A stretch of DNA of 64,000 nucleotides from Eonycteris spelaea (taxonomy: Eukaryota > Chordata > Mammalia > Chiroptera > Pteropodidae). Numbering within the stretch: position 1 is the stretch's first letter; the number at the start of each line of letters is the position of its first letter. The stretch is taken from contig PUFA01000072.1 of assembly GCA_003508835.1 (NCBI GenBank), positions 4,810,501-4,874,500 of the forward strand, given 5' to 3'. The position numbers and the translations under genes were made by a program. Below are positions 34,800 through 46,765 of the stretch, one piece after another. Below the pieces are notes generated by a model. It saw only the letters and a program-made list of their open reading frames with translations, did not search any database and was not told the DNA's origin.

Positions 34800-35290
34800 T
34801 GGATGTTTGCTCATTCATTCAACAGGTGTAAAGTGAATGTCAGCTAGGTGCCGAGCATTCTTTGAGGGTCTAAGGTACGGAATTTGACAAAATAATGTTC
34901 TTTTTCAGTCCTGGGTTATTAAGGTAATGTTGAGAGGATTGAGGTGAAGATAGATAATAAAACGATCAAGTAAACATATGATATAAAAATGTAATGATAT
35001 AAATATATAATACCAGGTCATTATAAATGCATTGGAACCCGAAGCAGGGAGAGAAATACGATACGCCAGGGATTTCAGTTTTAAATGGGTCATCAGGGAA
35101 GCGGTTCTGAGGGGATGCTGTGTGATCAGAAGTCAGATGTGGGTTCAGTAAGACAGAGGCCATGTGGATAAGTGAGAGCAGAATTTTCCAGACAGAGAAG
35201 TCTCTGAACTTGCTGTCCTGAGGCGTATCCTTTTCCAAGGGAAGGCAAAGGGCGCGGACAGCAGGGGACGGTACATGCATCAGACAGGCA
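34800..35290 (-). mobile_element. L2-type remnant, antisense, long
   Basis: 'gctcattcattcaacaggtg', 'gctaggtgccgagcattctt', 'atcagggaagcggttctgag' and 'gacagagaagtctctgaact' follow the reversed L2 3' region. The 104-codon antisense frame 34966-35280 lies in it and is not a gene. Confidence 0.65.
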
Positions 35291-35984
35291 GCAGGGACCA
35301 GACCTTGTGCTTCTGCGGGTCTTAATAAGGCCTCTTAATTTTATTCCAAATGCTTATATTATGCATATAAACATGAGGCCTCCGAGACACCAACTTCCAC
35401 AAAACTCAGGTTGCTCTCTGGTCTCTCAGTTCCTGTGGTTCTTCTCACGGGGGAAAGTGGCCGAGAATGGACTTGAGAAATCTGCCTCCAATAAGACAAA
35501 ACTGGATACGCCCAACTATGGAATCGCAAGGTCTTTATGCCATGTCTGAGGTTCAAGGGTAAATGATTCACCCCTTTCCTGTGTGTCCCCCTGTCGCTTT
35601 TCCTTTACACATTACTAGATATGCTGATTTAATATGCTGATATGAAGGAGTGAATTGGAGTGGGGCACGTGGGTCTTGGGACATGAAAATATTAAATCTC
35701 ACTGTCTTCCTCTCTTAGATTTTGGTCTCAAACTATTCTGTCAACAGCTAAAGAATTTTAATGAAGAGAAACATCTGTAAGAAATGGTTCTTCATTTGCA
35801 CCCCTTAAAGATGTGGTTATTTGTTTTCTTTAAATATTTCCCATAGCATGACTAATTAATATTGATTGAGTAAAGCTTTTTCTTAAGAACTCTCTTACCC
35901 GTGAACCAAAAGGTAAATCTCGAAAGCGTATAGCACTTAGAATCAAAGTAAGGCTTTATTTGCTTTCTCCCTTGTTAATGTTAT
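35291..35984. other. Unassigned DNA
   Basis: No repeat or gene was recognised. Confidence 0.5.
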
Positions 35985-36110
35985 TTCCTTGGCAAGTTAA
36001 GTCAAGTCTTGGTTTTCTCATTGCAAGCAGTTATAATAACTCATAGTGCGAGGTAGATATTGTTATGAGAGATAATGTATATGGAGTGTATTGAGCATTG
36101 GAAAGACCAC
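35985..36110 (+). mobile_element. MIR SINE 3' half
   Basis: 'ccttggcaagttaagtcaag', 'cttggttttctcattgcaag' and 'gttatgagagataatgtata' match the MIR core and 3' part. Confidence 0.65.
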
Positions 36111-36870
36111 AGAGGTAGAGCATTGCTAGCAGTCTCCATCCTTAGGATGCTGTTCAAACATGGCAGGTTTAGTTATTCCCTAAGCCCTTGACCATCCAAG
36201 TCACAATTAAAATAGCAACTCCAAAAGCCCAGGCCAGTTTCTATCACCCTTTTATTATATTTTTGAAATCTTTTTCTTTCTGATATCGATTATGCGCTCG
36301 TTCCTAACATGAGCCTAATGAAATAATTAGGGAGCCTTGCCAGGTACAGAAGTCTTGATAATGATATGAATTCAGGACCAAATTGCATTTTTAAAGTAAT
36401 TTGCTTTTGGAATTAGAAGTAATCATTACTCCTTCCCACTCTTAATGCAATTAAATATTGATCCTCTGTGACTGAATATCAGATGTATATTAGTAGCGGA
36501 CTAGATAATCAGAGCTTTAAAAAGTCTACTTTAGCAGAATACTAGGCATATTGTAATCATCAGATTGTTTAAATGATTAATATGTTCCATTGTTTGACAG
36601 TGGGCCAGTGTAATCTGTAAACCTTCATAATTCTCTTTCGCTGTGTATACCAATAGCTGCTTAGCAACAGGGATGGATTTGGGGAGAGGGGATATGATCC
36701 TTGGAAGGCGTAGAAAACTCGCAGTGTGTCGGTCGCTTGTCCGGTGTGTGTTCTCCATGCCTCCTTGCCCATCGACTGTTGTCCAGCCCCGCAATCTAGC
36801 CTGTGCGTGTAGAGTAAGGCCGGGGAATGGGGTGAGATGTGCAAGACTTTCGTAAAACTCTGGTCTAGCA
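36111..36870. other. Unassigned DNA
   Basis: No repeat was recognised. Two overlapping antisense frames (36531-36902, 36569-36991) extend into the MER1-like element and have no domain. Confidence 0.45.
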
Positions 36871-37082
36871 CAGCCATCCCCAATCCTTTCAGCACCGGAC
36901 ACCGGTGCTCCTGTGAGAATCTAATGCCTGAGGACCTGAGGTGCAGCTGAGGCGGTGATGCTGGCGTAAATAAACACAGATGACGTTTCACTCACTCATC
37001 CACCGCTCACCTCCTGCTGTGTGGCCTTTTCCTAACAGGCCATGAATGGGTACCAGTCCATGACCCAGGGGTCGGGGACCCC
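36871..37082 (+). mobile_element. MER1-like hAT-Charlie element, internally deleted
   Basis: It starts with 'cagccatccccaatcctttc' and has 'tgtgagaatctaatgcctga', 'gctgaggcggtgatgctggc', 'accgctcacctcctgctgtg' and 'cctaacaggccatgaatggg'. It ends in 'ggggtcggggacccc'. These are the MER1A/B blocks; a middle part is missing. Flanks 'gtctagca' and 'atctaatg' are a possible eroded 8-bp target duplication. Confidence 0.85.
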
Positions 37083-37314
37083 AAATCTAATGGACTGTTG
37101 TCTCATCACATGAAAGGCCTCACATCGCAACACAGAAATTGATTATATTGAAGATATTTTCTGTGTCTTCTAGTTAAAACTTTCAAATTTGGGATATATT
37201 ATTCTTTCCTCTCCCATCAATGATTTATGTTTAAATGTTAAACAGTGCCCTTCCAAACAAGAACTAACTTACCTAAAATTTTCTAGAATTTTCAAGTTAA
37301 TTGACCTTCGTCGG
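37083..37314. other. Unassigned DNA
   Basis: Nothing was recognised. Confidence 0.5.
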
Positions 37315-37440
37315 TCTTTCGTTTAGTCACACACTCAACAATCCAGATATTTCTGGATCACTGGCCCTATGTGAGACGCTGTTCTACGCTGGAGGGCCTG
37401 TTGTGGGCGAATTGACATGTGTGTTCCCTCCCGCCTTTTC
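37315..37440 (-). mobile_element. L2-type 3' end, antisense
   Basis: 'cactcaacaatccagatatt', 'ggccctatgtgagacgctgt' and 'tctacgctggagggcctgtt' match the reversed L2 3' terminus (ctatgtgccaggcactgttc). Confidence 0.55.
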
Positions 37441-38669
37441 TTTGCTGCCGTGTTCATTGTGGGGAACTAAGAGCATCTATACCGAGGAGCCACTTTGAAG
37501 TTCTGCACGAAAAACAACTCGTGACCCCAGCGATTAAAAAAATAATTTCCTTCTATCACAAGAGAAGAGTTCACATTTCCTCTTTATTCTGTGAAGAGGA
37601 AATGGGAGTTTGAGTAAACCTCAAGGTTTTGTTTTTTTTTGTTGTTTGTTCATTTTTTTTTTAAATATGGAATAGAAAACAGAAAAATAAGAAAAGCCAC
37701 CACAACAACAGTGAAAAAGCTAGGAGTTTCTGTTCATCCAATGCAATTAAACTATCTGATAGGGACAGTGGTGATATTTTGTATGTTTTCTTCCTATTAA
37801 TAGAAGAAACATGAAGAGGAAGTAAAAATGACCATCTTCTGGCTTTTTTTTTTTTTAACAATTGTGACCATACATAAAAAAGGAATTAGAAGAGAGAATC
37901 GTTATCTCCTATTCGATTCATGTAAACAGTAGTTGTTTCGTTTTCATAAAGACAAAACAAAAGACATTCCCCTGTAAATTTCGAGATTGCCACTAAATTA
38001 TCAGGTGACCTATTTTGCTATTGGTGAATGTTTTACCTATTGTCCCCAGTAATGGCGTATGGCCATGTTCCAAAGGAAATAAAAATAATATTGGGCTTAT
38101 GCATGCTTTTTATTAGCCATATTCTAAAAAGATATTTTTTTTTTCCAAAACAAGGTTAGTAGTCATGCTTTCTATTTTTAATTTGTACTTAACACTCCAT
38201 TTCAGTTCTCACCGTGCGTGTGCTCTGTGTTTACTTACCTCACTTCAGACAGGTCTGCTGCCCTTTCTGTTTTATGTGAAATGTCACCATCTGTTCCCAG
38301 CACCGTAATAACCTGCCTTGGGGTTTAGGTTTACAGCTACACTGACAAATTTAGGGGCGGGGGAGGGAATGGCAAAGAAAGAAAAGAGAAAGAAAAAGAA
38401 CGAACTATGTCAACTGAAATTCCAGTTAATTAATAGGAAACTGTCAGTTTAGCAAAGCATTTCGATCGGATACTGTAAAATGAAGCTTGAATTTCTTAAA
38501 AGTATATTTATCACTATGTCTACTATTAATATTATTAAGTTCTTTTCCATGCTAGAGGTTGGTCGCTGAGAGGTTGGTCTCTGAGAGTTTTACGTTGTCA
38601 TCAGATGCATAAGTGAGATTAGTTTGGAGAAAGAAGCATGAAGACCATTTTATATTAAAAAGGAACCAA
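37441..38669. other. Unassigned DNA with T-runs
   Basis: T-runs lie near 37628-37665 and 37843-37856. A 15-bp tandem duplication with one mismatch lies at 38554-38583 (agaggttggtcgctg / agaggttggtctctg). No gene was recognised. Confidence 0.5.
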
Positions 38670-39430
38670 CCCAAGCGAAGCGTTTCACGGTATATGAATG
38701 AACAATAAGCACATGGGAAGATGCTCAGTACCATTAGTCTCTAGAAAAACGCAAATTTAAGTCACAACAAGATATTATTTCACACACACAAGAGTGGTAA
38801 TAATAAAAATGTAGACAATAATAACTTTTGAGGATGTAGAGAAATGGGAACTCTCACACATCGCTGGTGGACGTGTAAATTGGTTCAGCACTGTGGGAGA
38901 GAGTTGGACAGTTTCTTGAATTTACTGTATAGCTTAGGAATTCTACCCTAAGTTATCTATGTAAGAGAACTGAAAAGGCATGGCCATACCAACGTGGACT
39001 GGATGTTCATAGCAGCATTGTTCATAGAAGGCCAAAGCTGGAAACAACTGAAATGTTCACTAGCTACCGAAGGATGAAACAAAATTGTGTTTCTATACAG
39101 TGGGCTAGTATTCAACAATAATAAGACAAAGTACTTACACAGGTTACACCATGGAGGAATACTGAAAGCATTGCGCTAAGTGAAATAGGACAAGCACAAA
39201 AAACCACATGTGGTGTGATTCCACTTATATGAAATGTCCAGAAAATACAAATATAGAGGGAAAAGATTAGTGGTTACCTGGGGCTGGGAGGCAAGCCTGG
39301 ATTAACTGTAAAGATGCACGTGGGGTCTTATTTGCAGATATAAACGTTCTAATTGGGATTATGGTGACAGATGCACAGCTGAGTGCGTTTGCTAAAATTC
39401 ACTGGATTGCACAGTAACAGTGGGTTTGAG
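38670..39430 (+). mobile_element. L1 3' end: ORF2 C-terminus and 3' UTR
   Basis: In order it shows 'aataagcacatgggaagatg', 'tctcacacatcgctggtgga', 'ttctaccctaagttatctat', 'tgttcatagcagcattgttc', 'tagtggttacctggggctgg' and the 3' UTR block 'gacagatgcacagctgagtg'. It is 5'-truncated and frame-broken. Confidence 0.9.
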
Positions 39431-40320
39431 CGCTGCGGTGGGTGTCCTCGTGTGGTTTCAGCATGGAAGGGGAGGCTGGTCCTCCTGTAGGAAAGAGACT
39501 TGCTAGGTAGGAGTTAGTCGATTCTGTGTCTCTGTCTGTGCCACCTGCTCCCACTGTGAAACCTTTATGACCAAAAACACAGGAAATAGGCCATTCCTGG
39601 AGCTCAGGTTTTATATTTTCCTGCCCCAAAGGATAACATAAAATAGACGTTAACCTTAGATTTTATACATTTCAGGTGTTCAAAACAGGGTCCAGTGTGT
39701 GCAGGGAACTTGAAAAAGAGCTTTTGACCTCAGCATCCTAAAACCAGGTCTGGGCAGAAGGTAACAAGACACCTGGTAATTAAAACAAATCCAAGGCCAG
39801 ATGAATAATAAATATGGCAGAGAAGCAGGAAAGTGTCACAAGAACGGCTGAGCGTGGATTTCAACACGTATCCTGTCATACTTAATGGAAACTGCATATG
39901 TTAACATTCAAATGAAATCTCAGAAGTTAAAATCATTCTGTCTTTTCGCTGTACGTCTGTCACAGCAGCAGTCTGGAACCACCTTCTCTCCGACAAGCCG
40001 GTATGAAAGCAGCAGCTTCATTCCCGTTCTTTGATCATCGTACATCACTTGGGTGCTGGTTCTGCAGGACCCTGCTGGGTGGAGGGATGCAGAGTGGTAC
40101 CAGGGTCTGTTGTTTTCCATTGATGGGCAGTTTAGTGGAAGATACGAGCTTTGCGTATATCTACGTAGCTAACCGCAGTAACACAGATCAGATGCTGACA
40201 GCCGGAAGCGCAGGGAGTGGCAGTTCCTAAGTGACTCTCCACTGACTGTTCCTAAACAGTTTGCTTTAATACTGTTTGGAAACGAAATTTAAATACGGCT
40301 TCCCTAGTCCTGCTGTAACC
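39431..40320. other. Unassigned DNA
   Basis: No repeat or gene was recognised. Confidence 0.5.
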
Positions 40321-40500
40321 CCTTGCTTCTCAGTGTGTACTCAGAACCAGCGGCGTTGGCATCACCTGAAAACTTCTTAGACATGTAGGATCTCGGCCCC
40401 CCCTCAGGCCCACTGACTCCGAAGCTGCACATTCGATGAGCTCCTCGGGCCGTTCGCATGCACCTTGTGACTGAACTCCACCAGTCCGGGCCACGAATTA
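40321..40500 (+). mobile_element. MER5A-like hAT-Charlie element
   Basis: 'gttggcatcacctgaaaact', 'gatctcggccccccctcagg' and 'cccactgactccgaagctgc' match MER5A in order over its full length. The terminal motifs are eroded and CpG-rich compared with the consensus. Confidence 0.7.
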
Positions 40501-41189
40501 GACTCTCCACGTGCGGGATCCTGAGAGCTTGTATTTTTGACAGGTTTTCGAGAGGGTTCTGTGTTCTGAGCCTCCAGAGAAGGCAGTGATCCGTGGAGAC
40601 TCGGGAAATTGCCGAGGCCTCACACACGGGGGGCTCGAGATGGGTCTGGGGGAGACGGAGACAGGGTGGTGATGCGTGGTTCTGCATCCGCAAAGGGGCT
40701 GAGGCAGCACAGCTTGTGCCCGGAGAGGAACTCGTGTGGCCCCGTCCCCTCGTGGCCCCGGTCTGCTTTTCTGTAGACGTTTAGACACACACTCGCATCC
40801 TTTTTCTTCACAGAGGCGTTCCCGTTTGGATCGTGGCAGTCCCTCCAGACCCGTTCCCTCCGCTTTCCTCTGAGACTTTGCTCCAACCGTCAGCCCTTCT
40901 CTCCACATCCCTCCTTCTCAGTCATATAAGCGCGAGCAGATTTCCGCCAATGCAAACAAAGCCCCCCTTCGACCTCGCATCTCCCTCCAGCTACTGCCCA
41001 TCACTCTCCCACACTCCACAGCTTGGGGACAGTGAAAACCACGGCGGTTCTTTTGCATATTCATATAAAATGAGAAAATAAAATAGTCCCAGAGAGAGGA
41101 AAGGAGAAAACATAATCATAATAGCCAGAGATGATGATCATCTTGTATGTATTTCTATTCATGAAGGACTTTAGAAACGTAAGAATAGA
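40501..41189. other. Unassigned GC-rich DNA with CpG-dense part at 40560-40945
   Basis: Roughly two dozen CpGs lie in 40560-40945. The long antisense frames here (40304-40908) probably exist because GC-rich DNA has few stops; they have no domain. No repeat family was recognised. Confidence 0.4.
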
Positions 41190-41260
41190 TCTGAAAAAAA
41201 ATTTTTCAATTACAGTTGATGTACGGTGTGATATTAGTTAAATGATAGCGATCATCCTTT
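41190..41260 (-). mobile_element. Possible L1 3' terminal scrap, antisense
   Basis: 'caattacagttgatgtacgg' and 'tgtgatattagttaaatgat' resemble the antisense 3' terminus of young-to-middle-aged L1s (gtatagttgatttacaatat...). It is short, so uncertain. Confidence 0.35.
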
Positions 41261-41310
41261 AATTATTATTTGTCCAGGTGGCAGGTGAGCCTGCAGGCTG
41301 TGCTATCAAA

Positions 41311-41629
41311 CGTGCACTGCCCAGATGCCAGCCACTGACGCCTGTGGTGGTGACTGAACCCTCGGCACGTGCTCAGCCAAAACTGAGATGCGCCATGGAT
41401 TCGAATACGAGCTGGATTTCAGGAACTACCAGAAAAGAATGCGGAATATCTCATGAAAAATTTTATATTGATTTTATATTGAAAAGGATAATATTTCTGC
41501 TATATTGGGTTAAACAGAATATATCATTGAAATGGATTTTTGTGTGTTTTACCTCACCGTTTTTACTGTGGCTACTAGAAAATTGGAACTTCCATGTGTG
41601 GCTGGCACATATTTCTACTGGACAGCGTT
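41311..41629 (-). mobile_element. MER33-like hAT-Charlie element, near full length
   Basis: Blocks are 'gatgccagccactgacgcct', 'aaaactgagatgcgccatgg', 'gctatattgggttaaacaga', 'ttactgtggctactagaaaa', 'tgtgtggctggcacatattt' and the terminal 'ctactggacagcg'. The length (about 320 bp) fits MER33. The 164-codon frame at 41278-41772, the longest in the window, runs through it and is not a gene. Confidence 0.75.
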
Positions 41630-41889
41630 ACAAACAGTCCTCATTTTTATTTCTGTGCCCTGTACGTCCGTTGTCCTGCTCAGTTCTTTTCTCTGTTACC
41701 GCCGTGGTAGCCTCCTGGCCTCTGACCACGATTCTTCTCCGTCTGGACATGCAGATCCTTCTGTGGTATTAGAACAGCGTTTCCCACTGCGTGGAGGATG
41801 GGTTTGTGATCGCGCGTTTCTGCCTCCCCAGGCCCAGCCCGTGTTCTTCTCACGTGCCCACAGAATCTGGCTCCTTGCAGCCGTCCGTG
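41630..41889. other. Unassigned DNA, possibly upstream L2
   Basis: Pyrimidine-rich; it could be more of the L2 that follows. Not assigned. Confidence 0.4.
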
Positions 41890-42140
41890 TTTCTGTGCTT
41901 TTGTTCAGGGGTTCCCGCTACCTAAAATGAACCTTCCCAGCCTGTCTACCCAAAGAAGTCCTGCGTTATCCTCAAGATCCACCTGGTTACCTGCGTGACG
42001 TCTTCTCCACTTGTCTCTTTAGTCTTGTGTATACAGCAGGCTGTCACGTGTCATCTCCTTTGCTCTTCTGTTACTTGTTCACTCTCATTTTGGACTTTGA
42101 GTTTCCTAAGAACTGAGATTGCAACTCATTTACCAGGTAT
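41890..42140 (+). mobile_element. L2 3' region
   Basis: 'tacctaaaatgaaccttccc', 'tcctcaagatccacctggtt' and 'tggactttgagtttcctaag' follow the L2 3' UTR order (ctggaatgcccttcccc ... cctcaagactcagctcaaat ... gactgtgagctccttgag). Confidence 0.6.
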
Positions 42141-43483
42141 ATCAGAGTATTTGTAACATATTAAATGTACAAATGTATTTAAAGGACGGAAAGCTAGGTT
42201 GGAGGTTTATTGTCAGAAATTAAATAGGCAGGCAAACCATAACAGCATAAACTTAACATTCGGTGCTGCCTACATTGTATTTGAAAAAAGAACCAGATCT
42301 GAGATGTACTAATCGCCTAGGTAAATATAATGTAAGACCTATTTCCAACTGTGGGCGCTGCAGTTGATACCAGAAGTAAGAATTGAATTCACAGCCAATT
42401 TTGATTTTCCTAGTTTCTTAGTTCAGCAAATGGAAGCAACAGAAAATAACTGACTCATGCACCTCTGAAGCAGGCAGTTCTTTAATAGAAGCTCTAGAAC
42501 TTGATACTGTACTCTTGGGTCTGGGCCTATGTGTAGTCTCTAAATTTTTTTTTAAAGAAAGTATTAGTTATCCTTATTGAAGGTGTGTTATATGATTCTC
42601 ATAAACTTTCTGTGTGTAACGCCCCTGGGTCCCCTCGGAAAGTCTGCAGGCCTCTTTGCTTCGGAGATGCGGTCTCTGCGGTGTCCTGTCTGGGAGAAAC
42701 TGGGCCTGGGAATTGCCCTCCCCCTTGGGAGAGCATTGAAACCGCTATCAGGTGCTCATGATTTCCGAGCCACACAAAGACAGCAGAGACTCGAACACAG
42801 ATTTCTGTGCGTCATCTCCTTCCTGGTGATTTATTAACTGGTCGGCACTGTTTGTGTCTGTACTTCTCTTTGCAATTTCTTAAGATCCTAAAACCAGATA
42901 TCGTCGTATATTGACTGAATTTCCAGGTGAGGGTTACCCAGTCGGTCGTCAGCTAATTCTAGATTTTGATGTACTGTGAAAAAGTATGGTCATTGGATCA
43001 AGAAGTCAGTTGAGGGGAAAAGTTGCCCTTCAAGGGTAAAATAGATGACAGATGACATCATCATTGGCTGTGGCCTTGCTCGCCTTTGGGACTGAAGTTT
43101 CATCAATTATCACAGATTCGTGTTTGTGCGGCATGAGTTGTGTAGAGGCGGAAAGATACAATGTACTTTGTAGGAATTACTAGTAGTAGGAAAGAATTTA
43201 CCAAAAAAAAAAAAAAGAAAGAAAGAAAAAAGGTTATTTCAGTTTAAATGAGTCTACACTCATGATATAGATCCACTCCATTTTAAAACTTACTGTTGTG
43301 ATGTACCATATCTTTATAAGTATTAGCATCAATTTTGAAAGTAATTGTTGTGTTAACAGACCAGAATAAATATCATTTGTTTCTTATTCATTTAAGATTT
43401 AAAAATTTACATTTAACCTTATCACTAAAAATTTCTTATAAGCCTGTATTCTTTATAAATGTAACTTAATCAACTAGCTATAA
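42141..43483. other. Unassigned DNA with A-run
   Basis: An A/GAAA-rich tract lies at 43203-43235. No gene or named repeat was recognised. Confidence 0.5.
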
Positions 43484-43722
43484 CAGGCAACAACAAACTT
43501 TTTCTGTCAAGGGCCAGAGAATAAAAATATTTTAAGCTTTACGGGCCATACAGTCTCTGCGGTAATTACTCAACTCTATCCTTGGATATGAAAAGAACCA
43601 TGGACGATATGTAAATGAAAGAATGTGGCCGTGTTCCGATAAAACTTTATTGACAAAATCAGGAAAAAATAAAACAGGCACTACGCTGCACTGAGCCCAC
43701 AGCCATAGTTTGCCGACCCCTG
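43484..43722 (+). mobile_element. MER58-like hAT-Charlie element, complete
   Basis: It runs from 'caggcaacaacaaacttttt' to 'gtttgccgacccctg' with the family blocks 'aatattttaagctttacggg', 'tccgataaaactttattgac' between. Flanking octamers 'agctataa' (43476-43483) and 'agctagag' (43723-43730) match at six of eight positions, fitting an eroded 8-bp hAT target duplication. Confidence 0.85.
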
Positions 43723-43754
43723 AGCTAGAGTATATTACACTCTAATATCTCATA

Positions 43755-44000
43755 GATATCCCTTAATTTATTCAGCCATTTTCTTATTGTTAGGCATTTA
43801 GATTATTCCAGAAACTTCCTTATTCTAATAAAGCAATGTTAAAGAAACATCTCTGATGAAACTTTGTATTTCCAAAATCTCCTTAGTTTCCTAGAAGTAG
43901 AATTTCTAGGTCAAAAACTATAAATACTTAAGCTTCTAGTTCTTTTGCTACTCTTGGGAAGTGTAAATTGGTGTGTTATTTTTGGAAAGCAGCTTGGTGA
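43755..44000 (-). mobile_element. L1M-type 3' fragment, antisense
   Basis: 'attcagccattttcttattg', 'ctagaagtagaatttctagg' and 'gggaagtgtaaattggtgtg' match the reversed L1M 3' block (cctagaagtggaattgctgg). Confidence 0.6.
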
Positions 44001-44282
44001 TATATCTAATTGATGCCTCCCCAAGATCTTACTAGTTTTAAGTACAATTTGTGAAGAAAAACCAAGAAAGCCACATGGATTTTTTTTTTAAGTGTCTAAG
44101 TGTATTCATTTATGTGTATGCAACTGATTATAGAAGTTCAACTTATTTTCAAGTTTATTATCCATTTTTATTTTTTCTGTTTTAAAGTTTTTATCACTTC
44201 GCCCATCTGTTTTCTTTTTCTTTTTAATTTTTTTTACCATTTCTTTTTTCTTCTTCAATTTTACCTAATATTTATATATAGA
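44001..44282. other. Unassigned T-rich DNA
   Basis: Nothing was recognised. The short phenylalanine-rich frame is low-complexity. Confidence 0.5.
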
Positions 44283-44515
44283 TAATCTAAGAGCACAGGC
44301 TCTAGAATCAACTGCCGGTTCATACTGATTCTGCCATTTCTTGGCATGTGACCTCACTTAGGTTTCCTGTGCCCCAACTCCCATATTTCTAAAATGGAGT
44401 CAAGAAACATATCTGTATCATACCGTTGCTTTGAGAAAGGTACGTAAAGCACTTTGTGAATTGCCTGACATATAGTAAATGTTTAATAAATACTGCCCAT
44501 GACAATGATAATGAA
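44283..44515 (+). mobile_element. MIR SINE, near full length
   Basis: 'aagagcacaggctctagaat', 'ggcatgtgacctcacttagg', 'ttgctttgagaaaggtacgt' and 'gcctgacatatagtaaatgt' then 'ttaataaatactgcccatga' cover the whole MIR from the tRNA-like head to the 3' end. Confidence 0.85.
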
Positions 44516-44529
44516 GGCACAATTCATTC

Positions 44530-45000
44530 ACTATTTAAATGTTCATCATTTATGTGATAATCAGATACATTTTTATCTATATTTTCTTTTAACATTATTA
44601 TAGTTCTGTTTGTTTTTTTTTTTTTTTAATTTCCCTGGGTATTATTTTGGTGTGAGTCAGGAAGACAGGGTCCAAATAGCTAGCCATTATTCTGATATTT
44701 TTATTGAATAATACATTCCTTCCTCATTAGTTTGTGCTTTGACCTTTGTCAAATGTTTTGCTTTTACACACGTTAGGATCCTCCTCCTGGGAACCTTGTC
44801 TTAAATTGATCTGCTGGTTTATTCTGGCTTCTTCCTCACTGACTTAATTATTGTGACTTTATAATATTTCTACACCCAATAATATAACTCATTGCATTAC
44901 TCTGATTTCCCATTTTTTTTCTTAGACATCGTCATAAATTATTCTCCCAGTTGCATTTTATAGTCATGTTGTAAATTTCCAAAAGAAATCACTGTTACGT
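44530..45000 (-). mobile_element. Antisense L1 ORF2 fragment
   Basis: 'attattttggtgtgagtcag', 'gatatttttattgaataata', 'cttaattattgtgactttat' and 'ataaattattctcccagttg' follow the reversed ORF2 C-terminal part of L1. It contains a T-run near 44610. Confidence 0.65.
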
Positions 45001-45099
45001 GAATTCAGATCAGAAGTAAAATGATGCTTTGAGAATAACTTGAGAATTGACATCTCTATAATACAGTGGAGTTTTACCACTTCCCATATCATGTAAAAA

Positions 45100-45290
45100 A
45101 AAAAACAGATAATACTTATTGAAAATTAATTCTGTGCAAGGCATTTCTCTAAGGACTTCACACACATGAATACCTTTAATGCCCAAGACTGTAACAGAAA
45201 GATTTTTCATTATCCCCATTAACAGTGGCGAAATTCAGAAACACAAAGATTAAGTAATTTTTCCATAATCATATACATTAGATGTTAATA
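45100..45290 (-). mobile_element. MIR SINE
   Basis: 'ctgtgcaaggcatttctcta', 'ttcattatccccattaacag', 'agattaagtaatttttccat' match MIR in reverse. The left end carries an A-run. Confidence 0.75.
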
Positions 45291-46559
45291 AAATCCTTAA
45301 ATATATTATATCATTGTGGCTATATGGATGAAATAGTTTTTTCTTCCAAATATTTCTTTTAATTGGTTAGTACTAACATAGGAAAAATGTCTATTATTGA
45401 TGAATTCTTATAATTTGTAAGTAAAAATCTACTTTGAAAGATTGGAAAGAAAAACAGAAAATTGGCTGCAGATTGTATTTCAAAGAAAAGAGGAATAAAC
45501 TAAAGTTGAGATATTCCCACTAACTGACTTAGTTTTGTCGTTGTGTATTTTTCTTGAAAATTGGGAAAAGACCAGTTCGAGTGTTGGAATATTACAGCAG
45601 AATACCTTGGTTTATCTTGAAGAAGAAGCGCTGAGTTCAGAGCAGAGCTTGAGAATCATGCCCAGGAATAACACTCTCTGTCATGGAAAGGCCCCTGGAC
45701 ACCCAGAAGAAGACATCTGGGTTTTCCTACATGTTTTCAGTCTTAACTGCAGCTTCCTCAAGGGTTTTCCCTCTGTTCTCTACAAGCAGAAATTAATAAT
45801 GTACTACTGACTTTTAGGTATTTAACTATTTGCTAGGACTCTTCATTTTCTCTCTCCCTTATTGTCCTTGCTAAATACTATGATGTTTGTCTATACCACT
45901 TTACAGACAAAATGCGCAGCTGCGTGCCCCTCCCCCCATGTTCACATGTGCAAACTACTCAGTGTGATTGGCTGTTGTCAATCAAATAATAGGTTATGCA
46001 GAACGATCAAAACATCACCCACGCGGAAATAATCTTACCAGAAGATGTCCTGACAGGTTGCTACTGCAATACTAATGTAACTTTCAAGGAAGGGAGACCA
46101 TCTCTTATTTGAGATTAGAGCTTTCCAGGGTAAAGATCACTATACAGCCAAAGAAGCCATAGAGTATGTGGGTTTCCAAAATGCAAGGTAATCCCTTGGT
46201 CTGTCCATCTCATTAATGGGGCTAGATTTCTCTCTCCAGTCCTGGGTGCTCTTATAGGTTAAGAGTGAAGTGGGTTACGTTATATCCAAGAACTAAGTGA
46301 ATAAGACACGATAAGGGCAAATCTGATAAAGCACCCACCTTGCACTCCAGAAAATTTATGTGTGATGCTTTTTTTATTATTATTATTACAAATGCACCAG
46401 ACAGAGCAAATGGTAGTTGTTCTTTGTTGTTGTTGCTTCTGCCACGCGGCTCCTTCTCCTTGTTCATTCTCGTCTTCACCCCCATCTCCTTTCCTCAGGC
46501 GCTGTCATTTTCAGTGCGGTGCACCTGACTCCCCTGTGTGCAGCGGCCGCCCTCCTCTG
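45291..46559. other. Unassigned DNA
   Basis: An ATT-type run lies near 46368-46388. The 91-codon frame at 45535-45810 and overlapping frames at 46340-46722 have no domain. Confidence 0.45.
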
Positions 46560-46765
46560 GACACCTGTTCCTTCTCCTTTCTTTGCATTTCCCTTCTTCA
46601 CCTGTGCACTGCTTTTCTTGTGCTGCTTGGTCTCCTCACTGAAATGGAATCCTCTGCAGAGCAAGGTGTTACATCTATTTTTCGGGATGCCCACAGAGCC
46701 TAAAAGAGCTTGGGACGCATAGTAGGTGTTCAATAAATACATGTCGACTGGATAACACAACATTT
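46560..46765 (+). mobile_element. L2 3' end
   Basis: 'tctcctcactgaaatggaat', 'gggacgcatagtaggtgttc' and 'caataaatacatgtcgactg' match the L2 3' terminus, including its usual end (catagtaggtgctcaataaa). Confidence 0.75.

Noticed and set aside
36531..36991. 123- and 140-codon antisense frames
   Set aside because: They extend into the MER1-like transposon and have no recognisable domain.
40304..40908. 129- and 136-codon antisense frames
   Set aside because: They overlap the MER5A-like element and a GC-rich patch where stop codons are rare; no domain or start context supports them.
41278..41930. 164- and 132-codon frames, the longest cluster in the window
   Set aside because: They run through the MER33-like element and flanking L2-like DNA, with no domain or splice support.
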